Source: Calliopsis andreniformis (taxonomy: Eukaryota; Arthropoda; Insecta; Hymenoptera; Andrenidae). Taken from it: 64,000 bases of DNA. Below, in pieces: positions 55,078 to 64,000 of the stretch; within the stretch, counting starts at the first letter, position 1; each line of letters begins with the position of its first letter. A program made the position numbers and the translations under genes. Below the pieces are notes generated by a model, which was not told the DNA's origin, did no database searches, and saw only the letters and a list, made by a program, of their open reading frames with translations. Location of the stretch: the NCBI RefSeq assembly GCF_051401765.1, contig NW_027480545.1, positions 868,001-932,000 of the forward strand. Direction: 5' to 3'.

Positions 55078-55238
55078 TCAATAGCACATCCTGAATTCTC
55101 ATGGTTCAACACGCAATACACAATATTCAATAATCAAATCTCAAACCTCAAGCATCAATTCTCAACACTCAATCCTCAACACTCAGTCCTCTCTCTTCAA
55201 CCCTACATCCTCAACACTCAATCCTCAAGCGTCAATCC
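55078..55238 (+). repeat. D cassette, copy 5 (in C2)
   Basis: Counterpart of the copy at 47590, 7488 bases downstream, of the AAACCTC sub-type. Confidence 0.75.
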
Positions 55239-56055
55239 TCAATCCTCAATCCTCAGCCCACAGTCCTCAAAACTCAATGCTCAATCCTCAATCCCCAATC
55301 CTCAATCCTCAATCCTCAATCATCAATCCTCAATCTTCAATTCTCATTCCTCAATCCTGAATCCTCAATCTTCAATCCTCAATACTCAATCTGCAATCCT
55401 CAATCCTCAATCCTCAATCCTCAATCCTCATTCTTCAATCCTCAATACCCATTCCTCAATCTTCAACCCTCAATCCTCAATCCTCAGTCATAAATCCACA
55501 ATCTTCAATACTCAATCGTCAATCCTCAGTCCTCAATCCTCAATCCTCAATCCTCGTTCCTCAAACATCAATCCTCAACCCTCAGTCCTCATTCTCAATT
55601 CTCAATTCTCAATCCTCAATCCTCAATCTTCAATCCTCAATCCTCAATCCTCAATTCTCAATCCTCAATCCTTAATCCTCAGACCTCAAACATCAATATT
55701 CAACCCTCAGTCCTCGTCCTCAATCCACAACCCTCAATCCTCAGTCCTCAATATTCAATCATCAATATCCAATCTTCAATCCTCTATCCTCAATCCTCAA
55801 TCCTCAATCCTCAATCCTCAATCTTCAATCCTCAATCCTCAATCCTCAATACTCAATCCTCAATCTTCAATCCTCAATACTCAATCTTCAATCCTCAATC
55901 CTCTATCCTCAATCCTCAATCCTCAATCTTCAATCCTCAATACTCAATCTTCAATCCTCATTCCTCAATCCTCAATCCTCAATCCTCATTCTTCAATCCT
56001 CAATACCCAATCCTCAACCTTCAATCCTCAATCCTCAATCCTCAAGCCTCAATCC

Positions 56056-58390
56056 TCAACCCTCATTCTTCAATCCTCAATATCCAAGCCTCAATCTTCA
56101 ATCCTCAATCCTCAATCCTCAATTCTCAATCCTCAATCCTCAATCCTCAGTCCTCAAACCTCAATCCTCAACCCTCAGCCCTCATCCTCAATCCTCAATC
56201 GTCAATCCTCAATCCTCAGCCCTCAGTCCTCAAACCTCAATGCTCATTCCTCAATCCCCAATCCTCAATCCTCAATCCTCAATCATCTGTCCTCAATCTT
56301 CAATACTCATTCCTCAATCCTCAATCCCCAATCCTCACTCCTCAATCATCAATCCTCAATCTTCAATACTCAATCCCCAATCCTCAATCCTCAATACTCA
56401 ACCATCAATCCGAAATTCTCAATACTCAGTAGAATATCCTGAATTCTCAGGATTCAATACTGAAACCTCAATCCTCAACCCTCAGCCCTCATCCTCCACC
56501 CTCAATCCTCAATCCTCAATCCTCAATCCTCAATCCTCAGTCCTCAATCCTCAGTTATCAATACTCAATCTTCAATACTCAATCCTCAATCTTCAATCCT
56601 CAATCCTCAATCCTCAAGCTTCAATCCTCAATCCACATTCTTCAATGCTCAATACCCAATCCTCAATCTTCAATCCTCAATCCTCAATCCTCAATTCTCA
56701 ATCCTCAATACTCATTCCTCAATCCTCAATCCCCAATCCTCAATCCTCAATCATCAATCCTCAATCTTCAATACGCAATCCTCAATCCTCAATCCTCAAT
56801 ACTCAACCATCAATCCTCAATTCTCAATACTCAATAGAATATCCTGAAATCTCAGGATTCAACACTGAAACCTCAATCCTCAACCCTCAGCCCTCATCCT
56901 CCACCCTCAATCCTCAATCCTCAATCCTCAATCCTCAATCCTCAATCATCAATCCTCAATCTCCAATACTCATTCCTCAATCCTCAATCCTCAATCCTCA
57001 GTCCTCAATCATCAATCCTCAATCTCCAATACTCATTCCTCAATCCTCAATCCTCAATCCTCAATCCTCAATCCTCAATCATCAATTCTCAACCTTCAAT
57101 ACTCAATCCTCAATCCTCAATACTCAACCATCAATCCCCAATTCTCAATACTCAATAGAATATCCTGAATTCTCAGGATTCAATACACAAACCTCAATCC
57201 TCAACCCTCAGCCCTCATCCTCCATCCTCAATCCTCAATCCTCAATCCCGAATTTTCAATCCTCAATATTCAATCTTCAATCCTCAATCCTCAATCCTCA
57301 ATCCTCAATCCTCAATCCTCAATCATCAGTGATCAATACTCAATCTTCAATACTGAATCCTCAATCCTCAATCTTCAATCCTCAATCCTCAATCCTCAAT
57401 CCTCATTTCTCAAGCCTCAATCCTCAACCCTCAGTCCTCATCCTCAATTCTCAATTCTCAATCCTGAATCCTCAATTCTCAATCTTCAATCCTCAATAAT
57501 CAATCTCCAATCCTAGATCCTCAATCCCCAATCTTCAATCCTTAATCCTCAATCTTTGATCCTTAATTCTCAATCGTCAATCTTCAATCCTCAATACCCA
57601 GTCTTCAATCCTCAATCCTCAATCCTCAATCCTCAATCCTCATCCTTCAATCCTCAATACCCAATCCTCAATCTTCAATCCTCAATCCTCAATCCTCAAT
57701 CCTCAATCGTCAATCCTCAGTCCTCAAACATCAATCCTGAATCCTCAATCCTCAATCTTCAATCCTCAATACTCAATCTTCAATCCTCTATCCTCAATCC
57801 TCATTCCTCAATCCTCATTCTTCAATCCTCAATACCCAATCCTCAATCTTCAATCCTCAATCCTCAATCCTCAAGCCTCAATCCTCAACCCTCATTCTTC
57901 AATCCTCAATACCCAAACCTCAATCTTCAATCCTCAATCCTCAATCCTCAATTCTCAATCCTCAATCCTCAATCCTCAGTCCTCAAACCTCAATCCTCAA
58001 CCCTCAGCCCTCATCCTCAATCTTCAATGGTCAATCCTCAATCCTCAGCCCTCAGTCCTCAAACCTCAATGCTCATTCCTCAATCCCCAATCCTCAATCC
58101 TCAATCCTCAATCATCTGTCCTCAATCTTCAATACTCATTCCTCAATCCTCAATCGCCAATCCTCAATCCTCAATCATCAGTCCTCAATCTTCAATACTC
58201 AATCCTCAATCCGCAATCCTCAATACTCAACCATCAATCCTCAATTCTCAATGCTCAATAGAATATCCTGAATTCTCAGGATTCAATACTGAAACCTCAA
58301 TCCTCAACCCTCAGCCCTCATCCTCCACCCTCAATCCTCAATCCTCAATCCTCAATCCTCAATCCTCAGTGATCAATACTCAATCTTCAA
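56056..58390 (+). repeat. C3: internally deleted superunit copy
   Basis: The first part (to about 56.55 kb) matches C2 at 50.06-50.5 kb (offset 5999). It then jumps, and 56.6-58.39 kb matches 52.55-54.34 kb (offset 4043). About 1.96 kb of C2 is therefore missing here. The closest full relative, C4, has 656 bases more than C3 between the same flanks (offsets 2813 and 3469). The near joint reads TCAATCTTCAATCC around 56590, plain repeat text. Confidence 0.7.
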
Positions 58391-61300
58391 TCCTCAATCC
58401 TCAATCCTCAATCCTCAGTACTCAATCCTCAATCCTCAATCTTCAATCCTCAATCCTCAATCCTCAATTCTCAATCCTCAATCCTTAATCCTCAGACCTC
58501 AAACATCAATATTCAACCCTCAGTCCTCGTCCTCAATCCACAACCCTCAATCCTCAGTCCTCAATATTCAATCATCAATATCCAATCTTCAATCCTCTAT
58601 CCTCAATCCTCAATCCTCAATCCTCAATCCTCAATCTTCAATCCTCAATCCTCAATCCTCAATACTCAATCCTCAATCTTCAATCCTCAATACTCAATCT
58701 TCAATCCTCAATCCTCTATCCTCAATCCTCAATCCTCAATCTTCAATCCTCAATACTCAATCTTCAATCCTCATTCCTCAATCCTCAATCCTCAATCCTC
58801 ATTCTTCAATCCTCAATACCCAATCCTCAACCTTCAATCCTCAATCCTCAATCCTCAAGCCTCAATCCTCAACCCTCATTCTTCAATCCTCAATATCCAA
58901 GCCTCAATCTTCAATCCTCAATCCTCAATCCTCAATTCTCAATCCTCAATCCTCAATCCTCAGTCCTCAAACCTCAATCCTCAACCCTCAGCCCTCATCC
59001 TCAATCCTCAATCGTCAATCCTCAATCCTCAGCCCTCAGTCCTCAAACCTCAATGCTCATTCCTCAATCCCCAATCCTCAATCCTCAATCCTCAATCATC
59101 TGTCCTCAATCTTCAATACTCATTCCTCAATCCTCAATCCCCAATCCTCACTCCTCAATCATCAATCCTCAATCTTCAATACTCAATCCCCAATCCTCAA
59201 TCCTCAATACTCAACCATCAATCCGAAATTCTCAATACTCAGTAGAATATCCTGAATTCTCAGGATTCAATACTGAAACCTCAATCCTCAACCCTCAGCC
59301 CTCATCCTCCACCCTCAATCCTCAATCCTCAATCCTCAATCCTCAATCCTCAATCCTCAATCCTCAGTTATCAATACTCAATCTTCAATACTCAATCCTC
59401 AATCCTCAATCCTCAATCCTCAATCCTCAATCCTCAATCCTCATTTCTCAAACCTCAATCCTCGACCCTCAGTCCTCATGCTCAATTCTCAATTCTCAAT
59501 CCTCAATCCTGAATTCTCAACCTTCATCCTCAATAATCAATCTCCAATCCTAGATCCTCAATCCTCAATCCTCAATCCCCAATCTTCAATCCTCAATAAT
59601 CAATCTCCAATCCTAGATACTCAATCCTCAATCCTCAATCCTCAATCCTCAATACTCATTCTTCAATCATCAATACCCAATCCTCAATCATCAACCCTCA
59701 ATCATCAGTCCTCAATTCTCAATTCTCAATCCTCAACCCTCAACCCTGAATCTTCAATCCTCAGTCCCCAACCCTCAATCTTCAATCATCAATCCTCAAT
59801 CTTCAATACTCATTCCTCAATCTTCAATCCCAAATCCTCAATCCTCAATCCTCAATCTTCAATCCTCAATCCTCAATCCTCAATACTCAATCCTCAATCT
59901 TCTATCCTCAATACTCAATCTTCAATCCTCAATCCTCAATCCTCAATCCCCAATCCTCAATCCTCAATCTTCAATCCTCAATACTCAATCTTCAATACTC
60001 AATCCTCAATCCTCAATCATCAATCCTCATTCTTCAATCCTCAATACCCAATCCTCAATCTTCAATCCTCAATCCTCAATCCTCAAGCTTCAATCCTCAA
60101 TCCACATTCTTCAATGCTCAATACCCAATCCTCAATCTTCAATCCTCAATCCTCAATCCTCAATTCTCAATCCTCAATACTCATTCCTCAATCCTCAATC
60201 CCCAATCCTCAATCCTCAATCATCAATCCTCAATCTTCAATACGCAATCCTCAATCCTCAATCCTCAATACTCAACCATCAATCCTCAATTCTCAATACT
60301 CAATAGAATATCCTGAAATCTCAGGATTCAACACTGAAACCTCAATCCTCAACCCTCAGCCCTCATCCTCCACCCTCAATCCTCAATCCTCAATCCTCAA
60401 TCCTCAATCCTCAATCATCAATCCTCAATCTCCAATACTCATTCCTCAATCCTCAATCCTCAATCCTCAGTCCTCAATCATCAATCCTCAATCTCCAATA
60501 CTCATTCCTCAATCCTCAATCCTCAATCCTCAATCCTCAATCCTCAATCATCAATTCTCAACCTTCAATACTCAATCCTCAATCCTCAATACTCAACCAT
60601 CAATCCCCAATTCTCAATACTCAATAGAATATCCTGAATTCTCAGGATTCAATACACAAACCTCAATCCTCAACCCTCAGCCCTCATCCTCCATCCTCAA
60701 TCCTCAATCCTCAATCCCGAATTTTCAATCCTCAATATTCAATCTTCAATCCTCAATCCTCAATCCTCAATCCTCAATCCTCAATCCTCAATCATCAGTG
60801 ATCAATACTCAATCTTCAATACTGAATCCTCAATCCTCAATCTTCAATCCTCAATCCTCAATCCTCAATCCTCATTTCTCAAGCCTCAATCCTCAACCCT
60901 CAGTCCTCATCCTCAATTCTCAATTCTCAATCCTGAATCCTCAATTCTCAATATTCAATCCTCAATAATCAATCTCCAATCCTAGATCCTCAATCCCCAA
61001 TCTTCAATCCTTAATCCTCAATCTTTGATCCTTAATTCTCAATCGTCAATCTTCAATCCTCAATACCCAGTCTTCAATCCTCAATCCTCAATCCTCAATC
61101 CTCAATCCTCATCCTTCAATCCTCAATACCCAATCCTCAATCTTCAATCCTCAATCCTCAATCCTCAATCCTCAATCGTCAATCCTCAGTCCTCAAACAT
61201 CAATCCTGAATCCTCAATCCTCAATCTTCAATCCTCAATACTCAATCTTCAATCCTCTATCCTCAATCCTCATTCCTCAATCCTCATTCTTCAATCCTCA

Positions 61301-64000
61301 ATACCCAATCCTCAATCTTCAATCCTCAATCCTCAATCCTCAAGCCTCAATCCTCAACCCTCATTCTTCAATCCTCAATACCCAAACCTCAATCTTCAAT
61401 CCTCAATCCTCAATCCTCAATTCTCAATCCTCAATCCTCAATCCTCAGTCCTCAAACCTCAATCCTCAACCCTCAGCCCTCATCCTCAATCTTCAATGGT
61501 CAATCCTCAATCCTCAGCCCTCAGTCCTCAAACCTCAATGCTCATTCCTCAATCCCCAATCCTCAATCCTCAATCCTCAATCATCTGTCCTCAATCTTCA
61601 ATACTCATTCCTCAATCCTCAATCGCCAATCCTCAATCCTCAATCATCAGTCCTCAATCTTCAATACTCAATCCTCAATCCGCAATCCTCAATAATCAAC
61701 CATCAATCCTCAATTCTCAATGCTCAATAGAATATCCTGAATTCTCAGGATTCAATACTGAAACCTCAATCCTCAACCCTCAGCCCTCATCCTCCACCCT
61801 CAATCCTCAATCCTCAATCCTCAATCCTCAATCCTCAGTGATCAATACTCAATCTTCAATACTCAATCCTCAATCCTCAATCCTCAATCCTCAATCCTCA
61901 ATCCTCATTCTTCAATCCTCAATACCCAATCCTCAATCTTCAATCCTCAATCCTCAATCCTCAATCCTCAATCGTCAATCCTCAGTCCTCAAACGTCAAT
62001 CCTGAATCCTCAATCCTGAATCCTCAATCTTCAGCCCTCAGTCCTCAACAATCAGTTGTCAATCCTCAATCCTCAAAAGAATAACATCAATTCACAGATT
62101 TCAATACTCAATACTCAATCTACAATCTTCAAGTCTCTATCCTCAAACATCAATTCTCATTATTCGACCCTCAACACTCAGTCCCCAATCCTCAATATTC
62201 AATCCTCAATCCTCAATCCTCAATCATCAATCCTCAATAATCAATCTTCAATCCTACATCCTCAATCCCCAATCTACAATCCATAATCCTCAACCTTCAA
62301 TCCTCAATCGCCAGTCCTCAATCTTCAATCCTCAATGCTCAATCTTCAATCCTCAAGCCCCAGTCCTCAATCCTCAATCCCCAATCCTCAAACCTCAATC
62401 CTCAACCGTCAATCCTCGTCCTCAATCCTCAACCCTCAATCCTCAATCCTCAATCTTCAATCATCAATACTCAATCTTCAATCCTCAATCATCAATCCTC
62501 AATCGTCAATCCTCTAACCTCAATATTCAACACTCAGCCCTCAACCACCAATACTCAATACTCAACCATCAATCCTCAATTCTCAATACTCAATAGCACA
62601 TCCTGAATTCTCATGGTTCAACACGCAATACACAATATTCAATAATCAAATCTCAAACCTCAAGCATCAATTCTCAACACTCAATCCTCAACACTCAGTC
62701 CTCTCTCTTCAACCCTACATCCTCAACACTCAATCCTCAAGCGTCAATCCTCAATCCTCAATCCTCAGCCCACAGTCCTCAAAACTCAATGCTCAATCCT
62801 CAATCCCCAATCCTCAATCCTCAATCCTCAATCATCAATCCTCAATCTTCAATTCTCATTCCTCAATCCTGAATCCTCAATCTTCAATCCTCAATACTCA
62901 ATCTGCAATCCTCAATCCTCAATCCTCAATCCTCAATCCTCATTCTTCAATCCTCAATACCCATTCCTCAATCTTCAACCCTCAATCCTCAATCCTCAGT
63001 CATAAATCCACAATCTTCAATACTCAATCGTCAATCCTCAGTCCTCAATCCTCAATCCTCAATCGTCGTTCCTCAAACATCAATCCTCAACCCTCAGTCC
63101 TCATTCTCAATTCTCAATTCTCAATCCTCAATCCTCAATACTTAATCCTCAATCGTCAATCTTCAGTCCTCAATACTCAATCTTCAATTCTCAATCTTCA
63201 ATCCTCAATCCTCAATCCTCAATCCTCAGTACTCAATCCTCAATCCTCAATCTTCAATCCTCAATCCTCAATCCTCAATTCTCAATCCTCAATCCTTAAT
63301 CCTCAGACCTCAAACATCAATATTCAACCCTCAGTCCTCGTCCTCAATCCACAACCCTCAATCCTCAGTCCTCAATATTCAATCATCAATATCCAATCTT
63401 CAATCCTCTATCCTCAATCCTCAATCCTCAATCCTCAATCCTCAATCTTCAATCCTCAATCCTCAATCCTCAATACTCAATCCTCAATCTTCAATCCTCA
63501 ATACTCAATCTTCAATCCTCAATCCTCTATCCTCAATCCTCAATCCTCAATCTTCAATCCTCAATACTCAATCTTCAATCCTCATTCCTCAATCCTCAAT
63601 CCTCAATCCTCATTCTTCAATCCTCAATACCCAATCCTCAACCTTCAATCCTCAATCCTCAATCCTCAAGCCTCAATCCTCAACCCTCATTCTTCAATCC
63701 TCAATATCCAAGCCTCAATCTTCAATCCTCAATCCTCAATCCTCAATTCTCAATCCTCAATCCTCAATCCTCAGTCCTCAAACCTCAATCCTCAACCCTC
63801 AGCCCTCATCCTCAATCCTCAATCGTCAATCCTCAATCCTCAGCCCTCAGTCCTCAAACCTCAATGCTCATTCCTCAATCCCCAATCCTCAATCCTCAAT
63901 CCTCAATCATCTGTCCTCAATCTTCAATACTCATTCCTCAATCCTCAATCCCCAATCCTCACTCCTCAATCATCAATCCTCAATCTTCAATACTCAATCC
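58391..64000 (+). repeat. C4: chimeric superunit copy, cut by the window end
   Basis: 58.4 to about 59.27 kb matches 55.6-56.46 kb (offset 2813). From about 59.28 kb it switches to C2 text of 51.76-55.63 kb (offset 7512). In that 3.9 kb I saw three single-base differences from C2: A for C at 60953, A for C at 61695 and G for C at 63065. Near 63140 it switches again (TACTTAATCC, as at 33198), and from about 63.25 kb it repeats 58.44 kb onward at offset 4811 up to the window end. Confidence 0.7.
62590..62750 (+). repeat. D cassette, copy 6 (in C4)
   Basis: Counterpart of the copy at 55078, 7512 bases downstream. No D cassette of the other sub-type precedes it in C4, consistent with C4 lacking the left part of the superunit. 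Confidence 0.75.

Larger units (their letters stand above)
48568..56055 (+). repeat. Superunit C2 (7488 bases), near-identical copy of C1
   Basis: Every landmark I checked from 41.1 to 48.5 kb recurs exactly 7488 bases on, including rare private words: TCTACAATCC (41131/48619), ATCCGCAATCC (46678/54166), CATAAATCC (48001/55489) and the two different D cassettes. I found no substitution among the points sampled and no shift in offset. The joint shows as a doubled phrase TCAAGCCTCAATCC at about 48554-48580. At 56055 the text continues into a related but different unit (TCTTCAATCC instead of TCTACAATCC). Confidence 0.85.
48962..61751 (+). repeat. Hairpin marker copies in C2, C3 and C4
   Basis: Starts at 48962, 50437, 51737, 52798, 53119, 54222, 56436, 56841, 57162, 58265, 59249, 60310, 60631 and 61734. 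The GAAATC centre is shared by 52798, 56841 and 60310, one per superunit, which confirms their common descent with 45310. Confidence 0.8.
24074..62184 (+). repeat. K cassette, right-hand form (13 copies, 140 bases each)
   Basis: Starts at 24074, 25849, 27198, 30426, 31292, 32711, 38382, 40317, 41785, 47045, 49273, 54533 and 62045. This form has TCAAAAGAATATCATC where the left-hand form has CAATAGAATATCCTC, and it carries ATTCGACCC near the end. 25849 reads AAATGAATATC. 47045, 54533 and 62045 read AAAAGAATAACATC. The segregation of forms between the two halves of the window shows that exchange across the 16-24 kb region has been rare. Confidence 0.75.
1..64000 (+). repeat. Heptamer satellite array, unit TCAATCC, open at both ends
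   Basis: Every part of the window reads as consecutive copies of TCAATCC or close variants. Common variants are TCAATCT, TCAATAC, TCAATTC, TCAACCC, TCAGTCC, TCATTCT, TCAATCA, TCAATCG and TGAATCC. Length changes are rare compared with substitutions; the usual ones are 6-base words such as TCATCC and TCGTCC. G is nearly absent from this strand. Perfect runs are short: the longest I found is 10 units. The array has no unique flank, so its full length, chromosomal position and host cannot be read here. Simple heptamer satellites are known in Drosophila virilis, and short heptamer repeats (STRRs) in cyanobacteria; neither family uses this unit as far as I know. No gene, RNA or mobile element interrupts it. 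Confidence 0.98.

Noticed and set aside
1..64000. CRISPR array
   Set aside because: There are no constant repeats of 23-47 bases separated by unique spacers; everything is a variant of one 7-base word.
1..64000. Telomere repeat (plant-type CCCTAAA is also 7 bases)
   Set aside because: The unit differs, has no run of three G/C, and the array is highly diverged and mosaic, unlike a telomerase-made tract.
1..64000. Growth mainly by slippage of single 7-base units (microsatellite-like)
   Set aside because: Perfect runs do not exceed about 10 units, and long offsets stay constant over kilobases; only occasional one-unit differences (for example 3117 against 3124) fit slippage.

Overview
The whole window is one uninterrupted satellite array built from a seven-base unit, TCAATCC on the + strand (GGATTGA on the - strand). 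It runs off both ends, so the array is longer than 64 kb. I find no gene, RNA gene, transposon, CRISPR array, promoter or terminator. Almost every stretch splits into consecutive 7-base words that differ from TCAATCC by 0-3 substitutions; occasional 6- and 8-base words shift the register. The + strand is almost free of G: typical 60-base lines hold 0-2. An array of this size and regularity suggests heterochromatin or a satellite block of a eukaryote, comparable in unit size to the heptamer satellites of Drosophila virilis, although the unit differs. Nothing unique is present from which to name the organism or even be certain of the domain.

Several layers of structure sit above the heptamer. 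(1) Recurring modules a few words long, such as TCATTCT-TCAATCC-TCAATAC-CCAATCC-TCAATCT. (2) Diverged landmarks that still keep the 7-base register: a 140-base cassette (K, 28 copies by my count), a 161-base cassette (D, 6 copies) and a short marker with the perfect inverted repeat ATCCTGA-ATTC-TCAGGAT (52 copies, 44 intact). (3) Segmental duplications of 1-11 kb.

Layout: 1-10613 is superunit A1. 10614 to about 19434 is its collinear copy A2, carrying an internal 1049-base tandem duplication (about 10975-13072) and the start of a 2393-base tandem duplication (17233-22018). About 22019-36040 is a mosaic (zone B) with duplications of 3124 and 1453 bases and a distant copy of A1 material. About 36040-41079 holds an older relative (C0) of the right-hand superunit and the first copy of a 1.47 kb unit. 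41080-48567 and 48568-56055 are two apparently identical 7488-base tandem superunits (C1, C2). 56056-58390 is a deleted copy (C3), and 58391-64000 is a chimeric copy (C4) truncated by the window end.

The long open frames on the + strand are a by-product of the unit. TCAATCC contains no stop codon in any register, and because 7 is not a multiple of 3 all three frames read the same SSILNPQ heptapeptide. The opposite strand meets TGA once every 21 bases in every frame. I therefore annotate no CDS. Boundaries of duplications are approximate because they fall in monotonous repeat; offsets and counts were worked out by eye from shared landmarks.
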